Shown here piece by piece: positions 25,954 through 34,696 of a stretch of DNA of 64,000 nt. Source of the stretch: Sporanaerobacter acetigenes DSM 13106 (GTDB lineage Bacteria; Bacillota; Clostridia; Tissierellales; Sporanaerobacteraceae). The DNA is taken from NCBI RefSeq assembly GCF_900130025.1, contig NZ_FQXR01000005.1, positions 248,001 through 312,000 of the forward strand. The letters run 5' to 3'. Below the pieces are notes generated by a model that had not been told where the DNA came from, searched no databases, and saw only the letters and a list, made by a program, of their open reading frames with translations. Position numbers and translations under genes: made by a program. Position 1 is the first letter of the stretch; each line of letters opens with the position of its first letter.

Positions 25954-27243
25954 ATGAACTATAATGAAGCATTAGATTTTATAAATGAAGCAGAAGGTTT
26001 GGGCTCTAGACTTGGACTAGAAACTATAAAAAAATTGATGAATTTGTTAGGAGATCCACAAAAGGATTTGAAATGCATTCATATCGCTGGTACTAATGGA
26101 AAAGGTTCAACTACATCTTATATTTCTACAATGCTTAAGGAAGCAGGATATAAAGTTGGAGTATTTACATCTCCATATTTAGAAAGGTTTAATGAAAGAA
26201 TTCAAATAAATGGAGTAGATATACCAAATGATGTTTTTGCTAGAATCACTGAAAAAGTCAAGGAAAAAACTGAAGAAATGATAAGAAGAGGACATTCTCA
26301 TCCTACAGTTTTTGAACTCATAACTGCTATTATGTTTATGTATTTTAAAGAAGAAAAAGTGGACCTTGCAGTATTGGAAGTAGGTCTTGGCGGTAGAATA
26401 GATTCTACCAATGTTATAGATAATTCACTGGTTTCTGTTATAACAACTATTGACTATGATCATATGGCTGTATTGGGAGATACTTTATACAAAATTGGAA
26501 GTGAAAAAGCTGGAATCATAAAGGAAAATGGAATAGTTGTATCCTATCCTCAAAATGAAGAAGCGTTAAAAGCTCTTTTAGAAAAGGCAGAAGAAAAAAA
26601 TGCAAATTTCATAATATGTCCTATGTCAAATATAAAAATACATGAATTAAATGATAGAGGAGCAGTATATGATTTTCAATATGATAGTCATAAATTTGAT
26701 AAATTAGTGATAAACCTTGTAGGAAAACATCAAGTATACAATTCAGTTCTTGCTTTGACTACTATTCTCGAGCTTAGGGATAAAGGTATTATAAATATAA
26801 GTAATGAAGAAATAAGGAATGGACTTATGAAGACTAGATGGAATGGGAGACTTGAAGTTATAAGTAGGGAGCCTATATTTTTAATTGATGGAGCTCACAA
26901 TAAGCAAGGAATTGAAGCCTTAATTTCGTCTCTTAAATTGTTTAATTATGATAGGTTGATTTTAGGAGTAGGGATACTTAAAGATAAAGATGTAAGTCAT
27001 ATGGTAGAAATTTTATCTCCTTTAGCTGATGAAATAATAGCTACAGAAGTTGATAGTCCCAGAAAGATGGAAGCTAATGAATTGGCTGAAATGATAAAAA
27101 AATATAACAAGAATGTTAGGGTAGAAAAAGATATTAGAGCTGCAGTAGAGAAGTCTATAGAATTAGCTAATAAAAATGATTTGATTGTATTTGCGGGTTC
27201 AATTTATATGATAGGTGATGTTAGAAAAATTGTTTTAAGTTAA
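25954..27243 (+). CDS. folC: bifunctional folylpolyglutamate/dihydrofolate synthase
   Basis: 429 residues. A Mur-ligase-fold enzyme that adds glutamate to folates (and makes dihydrofolate from dihydropteroate) with ATP. Seen are the P-loop AGTNGKGSTTSY, FTSPYLERFNERI, the LEVGLGGRIDSTN segment with its catalytic Lys/Asp region, TTIDYDHMAVLG, and IDGAHNKQGIEAL in the C-terminal domain. Of two ATGs, the second is six bases from AGGAGG and is taken; the first abuts it. Follows the unknown membrane gene in one probable transcript. Confidence 0.93.
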   Translation: MNYNEALDFINEAEGLGSRLGLETIKKLMNLLGDPQKDLKCIHIAGTNGKGSTTSYISTMLKEAGYKVGVFTSPYLERFNERIQINGVDIPNDVFARITEKVKEKTEEMIRRGHSHPTVFELITAIMFMYFKEEKVDLAVLEVGLGGRIDSTNVIDNSLVSVITTIDYDHMAVLGDTLYKIGSEKAGIIKENGIVVSYPQNEEALKALLEKAEEKNANFIICPMSNIKIHELNDRGAVYDFQYDSHKFDKLVINLVGKHQVYNSVLALTTILELRDKGIINISNEEIRNGLMKTRWNGRLEVISREPIFLIDGAHNKQGIEALISSLKLFNYDRLILGVGILKDKDVSHMVEILSPLADEIIATEVDSPRKMEANELAEMIKKYNKNVRVEKDIRAAVEKSIELANKNDLIVFAGSIYMIGDVRKIVLS

Positions 27244-27304
27244 CTGTAATCAATAGACCTTTCAGTGAATAATATATAGTATATATTTTCTTGGGAGGTT
27301 TATT

Positions 27305-27526
27305 ATGAATGTAGTAGAATTTTCGCTTTTAAAAAGATTAAAAGATGAAGACTTGATTGAGAATACATGTAATAATATTGATGAATTGAAATGTCTATTA
27401 AATACAGGAGATAATGAGGAGTATTGGAAGAAAGCCATGATGGTAAATGATATGATTATAGAAATTAAAAAAAGAAATTTAAAGATTGGGGAAGATAAAT
27501 TATTTGAGAAAATCATTAAAAAATAG
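27305..27526 (+). CDS. small hypothetical protein, 73 residues
   Basis: A GGGAGG ribosome site seven bases before the ATG and an intrinsic terminator over its stop support a real gene. The product is mostly helical and charged (ending EDKLFEKIIKK) with two Cys, has no membrane segment and no recognised family. It sits alone between folC and the beta-propeller gene; no function can be proposed. Confidence 0.6.
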   Translation: MNVVEFSLLKRLKDEDLIENTCNNIDELKCLLNTGDNEEYWKKAMMVNDMIIEIKKRNLKIGEDKLFEKIIKK

Positions 27527-27551
27527 ATGTATATATACATCTATTTTTTTA
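27519..27551 (+). terminator. terminator of the 73-residue gene
   Basis: AAATAGATGTATA/TATACATCTATTT palindrome followed by T-run; overlaps the stop codon. Confidence 0.8.
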
Positions 27552-27620
27552 AAAAATCACCTTCATATTAGATATTGCATAGATTGATATATATACAGTA
27601 GTGGAGGTGAAATTTTAGCA

Positions 27621-28553
27621 ATGGAATGGAAAGTCATTGTGGCCAATACTGGAGAAGATTCTATTGGGATAATAGATTTGCAAAAAAAACTCAAATGTGA
27701 AATAGTTTCTATTATTTCATTATTTAAAAGAGAAAATAACTTAAATATCTATTTAGATAGTTATCAACTTGGACCTTATGACTTATGTGTAGGTAGCTAT
27801 AGAGATAAAATCTATTTGACGAATGCATATGACAATTCGATTTTTAAGATTGATATTAATAACAAAAAAATTGATGACAGACTAGCAGTAGGTAGATTTC
27901 CTTCTTGTATAAGGGTTTATAATGAACTTATTTTTGTTTCTAATTCAGATTCAAATTCAATTTCTATAGTAGATGAAAAAAGTTTTAAACTTATTGAGAA
28001 TATCCCGGTTGGAGAAAATCCAGAGGATATAGAGATAGATAGACTATCAAAAAAGATATATGTAGCTAATAACAATGGACATAGTATAAATATCATAGAC
28101 TTAAAAAAAGATAGTGTAGAAAAAATTAAATTAGATAAAAATCCTGTAAAAATATATTTGGAAGATGAAAGCATGTATATGCTTTCACGATTTAACAATG
28201 GCATTTTAAACAATAGCAATATTTCCGTTTTGGACATAAAGGATTTTAGCATAGTAAAAAGTATAAATATAAAAGGAACATTTAACAATATGCTGAAAAT
28301 TAACAATAAAGATATAGTATATATAACTAGTCTTGAAGATGGATATTTGCATAAAATAGATATCAAAGATGACAAAATTGTCAGCAAAAAATATATAGGA
28401 GGAATGCCAAATAAAATGCTTTGGATTGGTCCCAATATATTATTTATAGTCAATATATTTCAAAATCATATAACTATTTTTGATATTGTTGAAAATAAAA
28501 TAATCAAAAATATAGAAGTAGGCTTAGAGCCAAATGGGCTAATCATATTCTAA
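27621..28553 (+). CDS. YVTN/YncE-type beta-propeller protein
   Basis: 310 residues made of about seven repeats of some 40 residues with phrases such as RLAVGRFPSCIRVYN, IVDEKSFKLIENIPVGEN and KKIYVANNNGHSINIIDL. This is the cytochrome-D1-heme-like/YncE propeller pattern, a binding scaffold with no fixed catalytic role. No signal peptide or anchor is seen, so it should be cytoplasmic or exported another way. Ribosome site TGGAGGTG with rather long spacing (11). Its 3' end overlaps the convergent DUF4364 gene by 15 bases. Confidence 0.7.
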   Translation: MEWKVIVANTGEDSIGIIDLQKKLKCEIVSIISLFKRENNLNIYLDSYQLGPYDLCVGSYRDKIYLTNAYDNSIFKIDINNKKIDDRLAVGRFPSCIRVYNELIFVSNSDSNSISIVDEKSFKLIENIPVGENPEDIEIDRLSKKIYVANNNGHSINIIDLKKDSVEKIKLDKNPVKIYLEDESMYMLSRFNNGILNNSNISVLDIKDFSIVKSINIKGTFNNMLKINNKDIVYITSLEDGYLHKIDIKDDKIVSKKYIGGMPNKMLWIGPNILFIVNIFQNHITIFDIVENKIIKNIEVGLEPNGLIIF

Positions 28554-29078
28554 AATAAATAATGTATTAAGAATTTGTTGATAGACACTATCAGGATTCA
28601 TTTTCCAATTGTCACATATTGTTTTTGCTTGTTCACTAGATACTACATTTAAATAAAGGCTAAATAATGTAGTATCATTTTCTACTAATTTTAAATTTAC
28701 TATATACTCATTTTCATTTTTTTTGAAATAATCTCCAATTATTTGCGTTTCTCTTTTTACTTCTTCTTTTTTTGTTTCAAAATTTTTCTCTATATCTTTT
28801 TTTATTTCTTCTGGTATTCTATCTATGAAATAGTCTAGAGTGATTTTACCTTTTTTTAAAATAGTATATATTTCTTTATTATCACTTCTTGAATATTCTA
28901 TAAATTTGGAAGCCACTAATTCACCTAGAAATTGCTGAATTAGAAAATAATTCATATAATTATTTTCTAAAACAAATTCAGTTATTTGCCCATTTGTAAG
29001 AGGAACTTCAGACTTATCTATGATATAGAGCAAAAGAAGTTTATTCTGAGCAAGTTCTTCAGTATTTTCTATAAACAT
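28539..29078 (-). CDS. DUF4364 family protein, winged-helix-like
   Basis: 179 residues. The N-terminal 75 residues (NKLLLLYIIDKSEVPLTNGQ and following) look like a winged helix of the PadR/MarR kind, typical for DUF4364; the C-terminal half is strand-rich with unknown role. A DNA-binding regulator is probable for the family, but no target is known. Ribosome site AGAGGGTG before the ATG. Convergent overlap with the propeller gene. Confidence 0.75.
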   Translation of the reverse strand: MFIENTEELAQNKLLLLYIIDKSEVPLTNGQITEFVLENNYMNYFLIQQFLGELVASKFIEYSRSDNKEIYTILKKGKITLDYFIDRIPEEIKKDIEKNFETKKEEVKRETQIIGDYFKKNENEYIVNLKLVENDTTLFSLYLNVVSSEQAKTICDNWKMNPDSVYQQILNTLFILEYD

Positions 29079-29131
29079 TCTAACACCCTCTTTACAAAAA
29101 AATTTGCAATATATTTTAAATTATATCATAT

Positions 29132-29166
29132 AAAAACGAGAAGGGGAATTCCCTTCTCGTTTTTGA
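29132..29166 (-). terminator. terminator of the spore protein gene
   Basis: AAAAACGAGAAGGGGAATTC palindrome-type stem with arms ending in A5 and T5, eight bases beyond the stop of the leftward spore protein gene; usable in both directions. Confidence 0.85.
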
Positions 29167-29173
29167 AAAGCAA

Positions 29174-29377
29174 TTATTTTGTTGTTAACTGTCTTTGGGC
29201 ATCTTCTACAAGCTTTTTAACCATATAGCCTCCAACATATCCATTTTCTCTTGAAGTTAAATTTCCTTTATCTATACTATTATAATCAGGCATTCCTAGT
29301 TCACTTGCTATTTCAAGTTTTAGCTGATTTAGTGCTTCCCTTGCTTCTGGAACAACAATTTTATTGTTTCTAGCCAT
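29174..29377 (-). CDS. alpha/beta-type small acid-soluble spore protein
   Basis: 67 residues. These proteins coat spore DNA and protect it from UV and heat, and are degraded at germination. Both family signatures are present: the KLEIASELGMP stretch with the Glu-Leu cleaved by the germination protease GPR, and GNLTSRENGYVGGYMVKKLV. Ribosome site GGGAGG. A single-gene unit with its own terminator, as usual; expression by sigma-G in the forespore is expected from family knowledge. Confidence 0.95.
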   Translation of the reverse strand: MARNNKIVVPEAREALNQLKLEIASELGMPDYNSIDKGNLTSRENGYVGGYMVKKLVEDAQRQLTTK

Positions 29378-29559
29378 TTTTATTCCTCCCTTTTGAAATG
29401 TTTTAGGAGACCTATTAATAATTTAACCTATTTTCAAGAATATATCCTTTCAGTATATGGAACTGTATTTATTTAATGGTTAGCATTTAATACTATTCTA
29501 CTGTTTTAATTCATATTATATATAATAAATATAATGTATTTTATCAGGAGGTAAAAAAT

Positions 29560-30333
29560 ATGAAAGAAAGCAAGAATATCACTTTAAGGATTTTAATTGT
29601 AATTTTGATATTATTTATATCTATTATTTATACTAGTTATAGTAATAATATTAGTATAGTAGAAGTTTTTTCTGATAAGAAAGAATTGCCGATATATTCA
29701 GTAGAAACACCTGGGAAAAAGATTGCCATAAGTTTTGATGCAGCTTGGGGTGATGAATATACAAGAGAAATACTAGAAATACTAGATAAATATGAAGTAA
29801 AGACTACTTTTTTTCTAGTTGGATTTTGGGTAGATAAGTATCCAGAATTAGTAAAAGAAATATCTGAAAGAGGCCATGATGTAGGAAACCATTCTACAAA
29901 TCATCCATATATGAGCAAATTGTCAGAAGAACAAATACTCAAAGAATTGAATACAACAGGAGATAAAATAAAAGATATAACTGGGAAAAAACCTATACTT
30001 TTTCGTCCGCCTTATGGTGACTATAATGACAGGCTTATAAGAATATGTATGGAAAATGGATATTATGTCATTCAGTGGGATGTGGATTCACTGGATTGGA
30101 AAGAGCTGGGCACTCAACCAGTAGTTGATAGAGTAACAAGAAATGTAAATAATGGTTCCATAGTTTTATTTCACAACAATGCGAAGTACGTAACAGAATA
30201 TTTGCCAATAGTATTAGAAAAGCTTCAAAGTGAAGGGTATGAAATAGTTCCTATTTCAGAGCTTATATATAGAGAAGACTTTTACATGGATAATACGGGA
30301 CGACAATTTCATAAAAATGGGGGAAACGACTAA
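29560..30333 (+). CDS. polysaccharide deacetylase, PdaB-like
   Basis: 257 residues. An N-terminal membrane helix (about 8-25) anchors a NodB-type deacetylase domain (about 45-235). Metal and catalytic motifs: SFDAAWGDE (base Asp and metal Asp), HSTNHPYMS (His-x3-His metal ligands), RPPYGDYN and LFHNN in place of LxH. The AAWGDE variant is typical for sporulation PdaB proteins that act on spore peptidoglycan. Ribosome site CAGGAGG. The three downstream genes run in the same direction with gaps of 40 to 160 bases. Confidence 0.85.
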   Translation: MKESKNITLRILIVILILFISIIYTSYSNNISIVEVFSDKKELPIYSVETPGKKIAISFDAAWGDEYTREILEILDKYEVKTTFFLVGFWVDKYPELVKEISERGHDVGNHSTNHPYMSKLSEEQILKELNTTGDKIKDITGKKPILFRPPYGDYNDRLIRICMENGYYVIQWDVDSLDWKELGTQPVVDRVTRNVNNGSIVLFHNNAKYVTEYLPIVLEKLQSEGYEIVPISELIYREDFYMDNTGRQFHKNGGND

Positions 30334-30373
30334 AATAAAAAGAATATATACGAGCAAAAAAGGAGAATAATTT

Positions 30374-31450
30374 ATGCAAGATGAAAAGATGAGTTTTATT
30401 GGCATAGTAGGGAACTCAACAAAAAACATGGCTTTTTATATGATAAAAGAAATTTTTATAAAGGCTGGTTTTTCATCTATATATTCTAATGACAATGATA
30501 GTATAATAATACTAAAATCTAAGAGAGATAAGCAAATCGGATTAATAAATATAATGCCAAAAGACCTAAAAAGCATTTTAAATTTGAATCTTAATTTTAA
30601 TATTGTAGTATATACAAATGTTGGTCAAGAAGAAAGAATAGATGATGATATTTTGAAATTTTTTAGTTCTTTAAAAAATGTGGTTGTTTTAAATATAGAT
30701 GAATCTAACTGTATAAATTTACTTAAGGGAAATGACAAGGCTTTAGTTATGACTTATGGACTAAATAATAAAGCAACTATAACAGCTTCTAGCTTAGATA
30801 TAGGAAATTCAATTGCATTTAACTATTGTTTGCAAAGAGAGTTGTTAACGGTTTTTCACGATAAAATAGAACCGTTAGAGTTTCCTGTAAAACTAAACCT
30901 TATTGGGAAAGAAAATATTTATAATTCATTAGCAGCTATATCTGTGGCATTGTGCTTTGGAGTAGATATAAATACAATCAGAAAGACATTGATAGAAATA
31001 AAAGGACTAGAAAGGAATATGGAGAAAATTTATGATAATAAGTTTATGATTATTGACAATAAATGCATAAATCCTATAGACTATAATCTAACTTTTGAAA
31101 CTGTTCAACATTTAAAATATAAAAGCATAATACTCTTGAATGGAATGGGAATTGATTTTGGAAATGATAATTTACAAAAAATCATAGATATTATTTTAAA
31201 TTGGTCATCTATATTAGGTATTAAAAACATATCATTTTATATTGATAAAAAAGCTGAATTAATTGAGGAAGATATAAGAAAAATGTTTTCAAACACTAAT
31301 TTTTCCTATAATGTATTTTTTTCTTTAAGGGATTCTATAGGATATTGCTTAGAAATTTTGAATGATGATGATCTATTGTTGATTATGGGAAATGATATAT
31401 TAAATGGCACTAAAGATATTTTATTAAAAGAACTTAATCAATATGGATAA
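30374..31450 (+). CDS. Mur-ligase-like protein with degenerate P-loop
   Basis: 358 residues. The chain follows the Mur ligase plan: a nucleotide-loop position near residue 10 reading GIVGNSTKNMAFYMI instead of GTNGKTT, a central domain with GKENIYNSLAAISVAL (the FNxYNxLAA motif), a GLERNMEKI element where ligases have GRxE, and IDNKCINPIDYNLTF where they have DYAHNP. It thus keeps the fold but lacks the Gly-Lys-Thr core and the His, so ATP-dependent ligation is doubtful. It follows the PdaB-like gene by 40 bases and precedes an SSB-like gene. A structural or regulatory paralogue is possible. Confidence 0.6.
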   Translation: MQDEKMSFIGIVGNSTKNMAFYMIKEIFIKAGFSSIYSNDNDSIIILKSKRDKQIGLINIMPKDLKSILNLNLNFNIVVYTNVGQEERIDDDILKFFSSLKNVVVLNIDESNCINLLKGNDKALVMTYGLNNKATITASSLDIGNSIAFNYCLQRELLTVFHDKIEPLEFPVKLNLIGKENIYNSLAAISVALCFGVDINTIRKTLIEIKGLERNMEKIYDNKFMIIDNKCINPIDYNLTFETVQHLKYKSIILLNGMGIDFGNDNLQKIIDIILNWSSILGIKNISFYIDKKAELIEEDIRKMFSNTNFSYNVFFSLRDSIGYCLEILNDDDLLLIMGNDILNGTKDILLKELNQYG

Positions 31451-31607
31451 AAGATGAATAAAAGGTCTTTTTAAAGATTTGTCAAATATTAATTTAAGTA
31501 TATTATTGTTATAAATTTTTATAGCATAAATCATATTATGAGATCTTTTGGAATAAGTATAGATATAAAGCACAAAAAACATAAGAATAAGGGGGAGTGA
31601 CAGCAAA

Positions 31608-32282
31608 ATGGTTGACAAAATCATAGATACAAATATGGTTACAATTGTTGGTAAAATAGTTTCGGAAAAGGAATTTAGCCACGAAATGTATGGGGAAGGC
31701 TTCTATTCCTTTAGTTTAGAAGTGCCAAGATTAAGTGAATCTGTTGATATTTTACCTGTAACTATTTCTGAAAGGCTTATCGTGAATATGGACATCAGAA
31801 AGGGGAGATATGTTCTGGTAGAAGGACAATTAAGGTCATATAATCGGTATATAGACAATTCAAACAAGCTTGTTTTAACTGTATTTGCCAGAGATATTTA
31901 TATGACAGAAGATGATGAAGAATTGAAGGAATTGCTCAAAAAACCAAATGAAATCTATGTTGATGGCTATATATGTAAAACTCCAATATATAGGACAACA
32001 CCTTTTGGAAGAGAAATTACAGATTTACTTGTAGCGGTTAATAGACCTTATAACAAATCTGATTATATTCCATGCATAGCTTGGGGAAGAAACGCAAGAT
32101 TTTGTCAAAGATTATTAATTGGAGATCATGTAAGGCTTTGGGGGAGAATTCAGAGTAGGGAGTATCAGAAAAAGCTTAACAATGGAGAAATAATTTCAAG
32201 AGTTGCTTATGAAGTATCCATATCTAAATTGGAATACATAAAAAATGACAATAATAGAGATGGAAAAGAGGACGAAGAATAG
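31608..32282 (+). CDS. SSB-like protein with two OB folds
   Basis: 224 residues. Two consecutive OB-fold halves: residues 6-100 (MVTIVGKIVSEKEFS ... GRYVLVEGQLRSYN) and 110-210 (IYVDGYICKTPIYRTTPFGR ... GDHVRLWGRIQSREY). The second half is the better match to ssb/PriB-type domains. No acidic DDxxF tail as in replication SSB is present, so this is a special paralogue rather than the housekeeping protein. Ribosome site GGGGGAG. Likely binds single-stranded nucleic acid; partner unknown. Confidence 0.75.
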   Translation: MVDKIIDTNMVTIVGKIVSEKEFSHEMYGEGFYSFSLEVPRLSESVDILPVTISERLIVNMDIRKGRYVLVEGQLRSYNRYIDNSNKLVLTVFARDIYMTEDDEELKELLKKPNEIYVDGYICKTPIYRTTPFGREITDLLVAVNRPYNKSDYIPCIAWGRNARFCQRLLIGDHVRLWGRIQSREYQKKLNNGEIISRVAYEVSISKLEYIKNDNNRDGKEDEE

Positions 32283-32300
32283 AGATTGCTTTTTTTAAAA

Positions 32301-32342
32301 TAAGAAGTCTTTGAATTTAGAAATTTCAGGGACTTCTTATTC
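32301..32342 (+). terminator. hairpin after the SSB-like gene
   Basis: AATAAGAAGTC pairs with GACTTCTTATT across about 20 bases; no good T-run, so moderate terminator at best. Confidence 0.45.
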
Positions 32343-32486
32343 AATATCTATTGATGAATTAGTTGACCTTATATTATTAATTGAGTTATAATTTATCTAA
32401 TATATATTAAAGGCATTTTTATGATGCATTCTTTTATTTGTTCTGTAAATAATTTATACTTGTAGAAGAGAACAAGGGGTGTTTTA

Positions 32487-32617
32487 ATGTATTTAAAAAT
32501 AGTATTGGTTGTAGTTTTTTTGTTATTTTAATCAGTATACAATATTCTCTAAATAGGATATTATGTGAGTTAAGAGAGATAAAGAAAATACTTTATAAAA
32601 AGAAAAATTATGATTAG
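32487..32617 (+). pseudogene. small membrane protein broken by a one-base slip in a T7 run
   Basis: An ATG after AAGGGGTG begins MYLKIVLVVVFLLF and stops. Adding one T to the seven-T run at 32514-32521 would carry the frame on through ILISIQYSLNRILCELRE and a Lys-rich end at TAG 32617, giving a plausible 43-residue protein: one membrane helix plus a charged amphipathic tail. The slip may be a real mutation, phase variation, or a sequencing error in a homopolymer. The rest of the 362-base gap before hpt shows nothing else. Confidence 0.45.
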
Positions 32618-32644
32618 AAATACAGAAGGGAGATAAGTAGGTAC

Positions 32645-33166
32645 ATGAATAAGCAAAGAAGAATATTATTTAGTTCTGAAGAAATAAGGAAAAGGAATGA
32701 AGAACTGGGAACAGAAATTTCAAATGATTATAAAGATGGTGAGTTAGTAATTATATCCTTACTGAGGGGTAGTTTTATTTTTGCTTCTGACTTGGTTAGA
32801 AATATAACTATACCTGTAGAAATAGATTTTATGACTACATCAAGCTATGAAAATAGAGAAGAATCAACAGGCAAGGTAAAAATAGTTACGGATATAAGAA
32901 GTGATATTGAGGGAAAAGATGTACTTATAGTGGATGATATAATTGATTCAGGATTTACTATGAAATATGTGATTGATCATATTCAAGATAAAAAACCAAA
33001 ATCAATAAAGACATGTGTATTGTTGGACAAACCTAGTAGAAGAAGAGTAGAAGTATACCCTGATTATGCTGGATTTTCGATACCAGATGTATTTATAGTT
33101 GGATATGGTCTTAACTATGGAGAATATTATAGAAATATTCCATATATTTTTACTTTTGATGAATAA
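32645..33166 (+). CDS. hpt: hypoxanthine phosphoribosyltransferase
   Basis: 173 residues. Purine salvage: converts hypoxanthine or guanine with PRPP to IMP or GMP. The PRPP-binding motif VLIVDDIIDSGFTM (about 98-111) is complete, the LLRGSFIFASDL loop holds a conserved pyrophosphate-binding segment, and YPDYAGFSIPDVFIVGYGLNY is the base-binding C-terminus. Ribosome site is weak (GTAGGTAC close to the ATG, GAAGGGAG further up). Ends in a palindromic terminator shared with the convergent dapH. Confidence 0.93.
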   Translation: MNKQRRILFSSEEIRKRNEELGTEISNDYKDGELVIISLLRGSFIFASDLVRNITIPVEIDFMTTSSYENREESTGKVKIVTDIRSDIEGKDVLIVDDIIDSGFTMKYVIDHIQDKKPKSIKTCVLLDKPSRRRVEVYPDYAGFSIPDVFIVGYGLNYGEYYRNIPYIFTFDE

Positions 33167-33191
33167 AGTTGAGAGTATACTCTCAACTTTA
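33166..33191. terminator. bidirectional terminator between hpt and dapH
   Basis: AAAGTTGAGAGTATACTCTC and its continuation form a perfect 26-base palindrome between the two convergent genes, with A/T runs on both sides. Confidence 0.8.
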
Positions 33192-33908
33192 TTCTCTAAT
33201 ATCTTTTAAAATAGCAGTTTTATCAGAAGTCTTTGCATCTTTTTCTTTAATGAATTTTGCCGGTATACCAGCAACTACACTATTTGGGGGAACATCCTTT
33301 GTTACTACAGACCCAGCTGCTATTACAGATCCCTTTCCTATTCTTACGCCTTCTAGAACTACTGCATTAGCTCCAATAAGTACTTCATCTTCCACAATTA
33401 CTGGTGTTTTGCTAGGTGGCTCTAAAACTCCAGCTATTACAGCGCCAGCACCGACGTGAACGCTTTTACCAATTTTAGCCCTAGAGCCAATTATAGAGTT
33501 CATATCTATCATAGTATAGTCTCCAATTTCAACGCCTACATTTATGACGGCTCCCATCATTATAATTGCTTTATATCCTATTTTTGCAGTTTCTCTTATT
33601 ATGGCACCAGGTTCAATTCTAGCTTCAATATCTTTTAAATCAAGTAGTGGAAAAGCAGAATTTCTTCTATCATTTTCTATTTCATAGTCTAATATATCGT
33701 CTCTATGATTTTCTAAAATAGCTTTAAAATCTTGCCATTGGCCAAATAATATTTTAAAGTTTTCATCTCCAAATTGTTTAAAGGTTGAGAAATCTATGTT
33801 TGAAAGATTTCCTTTCAAATATACTTTTACAGGAGTGGTTTTTTTAGTTTCTTTCATGTACTTTGCCAATGCATAAGGATCATCTAAATAGTTTTTTTCA
33901 TTGTTCAT
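33189..33908 (-). CDS. dapH: tetrahydrodipicolinate N-acetyltransferase
   Basis: 239 residues. Acetylates tetrahydrodipicolinate with acetyl-CoA in the acetylase branch of diaminopimelate/lysine synthesis. The N-terminal 85 residues are the DapH-specific domain; the rest is a left-handed beta helix of hexapeptide repeats ([52 protein letters not shown]). Last gene of the leftward asd-dapA-dapB-dapH block, 25 bases after dapB. Confidence 0.93.
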   Translation of the reverse strand: MNNEKNYLDDPYALAKYMKETKKTTPVKVYLKGNLSNIDFSTFKQFGDENFKILFGQWQDFKAILENHRDDILDYEIENDRRNSAFPLLDLKDIEARIEPGAIIRETAKIGYKAIIMMGAVINVGVEIGDYTMIDMNSIIGSRAKIGKSVHVGAGAVIAGVLEPPSKTPVIVEDEVLIGANAVVLEGVRIGKGSVIAAGSVVTKDVPPNSVVAGIPAKFIKEKDAKTSDKTAILKDIRE

Positions 33909-33933
33909 TTGTATATCAACACCTCCAAAGCTG

Positions 33934-34692
33934 TTACATCTTCATAAGATCTTCCATATTGTAAAATCCACTTTCTTTATTATATATAAATTTTGCTGCT
34001 TTAATAGCACCTTGAGCAAATATTTTTTTAGAAGAGGCACTATGCTTTATTTCGATTACTTCATCACATCCAGCGAATATAACTGTATGTTCTCCTACAA
34101 TGGTTCCCCCTCGTATAGAATGAATACCTATTTCATTTTTATCTCGAGCCTCTTTTTTCACATGTCTATCAAATACATAATCTTTTTTATCTTCTAATGT
34201 GCTATTTATAGCTTCAGCTAACATATAAGCAGTACCGCTAGGAGCATCTATTTTTTTGTTATGGTGTTTTTCTACAATTTCCATATCAAAAGTATCTTCA
34301 AGAACTGGGGTAATGTTTTTAAGTATAGATACCAATACATTTATACCTAATGACATATTTGCAGAATAAAAAATAGGTATTTTCTCTGCTGCCATTTTTA
34401 TTTTATCCATATCATTACTAGTTAAGCCGGTTGTGCCTATAACTAGGGCAATGTTTTTTTCTGTTGCATATTTAAGCAAATCAGAAAGCGAATCAGGATG
34501 TGAAAAATCAATTATTACGTCTATTGCATCATTGCAGTCCGATATATAATTATATACTTTAGAGTCACTGTGAGTACTTATAGCATTTTTATCGACTCCT
34601 GCTATCAAATTCATATCATTATCCTGCTTTACTTCGTTAGCTAGTACTTGCCCCATTTTTCCGTAAAAACCGTTTATGAGAACATTAATCAT
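33934..34692 (-). CDS. dapB: 4-hydroxy-tetrahydrodipicolinate reductase
   Basis: 252 residues. NAD(P)H-dependent reduction of the DapA product. Seen are the nucleotide-binding [18 protein letters not shown], the DFSHPDSL and GTTGLT segments, and the catalytic region [15 protein letters not shown] with the conserved His and Lys. It follows dapA by four bases and precedes dapH by 25, one operon. Confidence 0.95.
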   Translation of the reverse strand: MINVLINGFYGKMGQVLANEVKQDNDMNLIAGVDKNAISTHSDSKVYNYISDCNDAIDVIIDFSHPDSLSDLLKYATEKNIALVIGTTGLTSNDMDKIKMAAEKIPIFYSANMSLGINVLVSILKNITPVLEDTFDMEIVEKHHNKKIDAPSGTAYMLAEAINSTLEDKKDYVFDRHVKKEARDKNEIGIHSIRGGTIVGEHTVIFAGCDEVIEIKHSASSKKIFAQGAIKAAKFIYNKESGFYNMEDLMKM

Positions 34693-34696
34693 TGTC

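Noticed and set aside
33169-33638. Plus-strand frames over dapH
   Set aside because: Shadows of the hexapeptide-repeat gene on the other strand.
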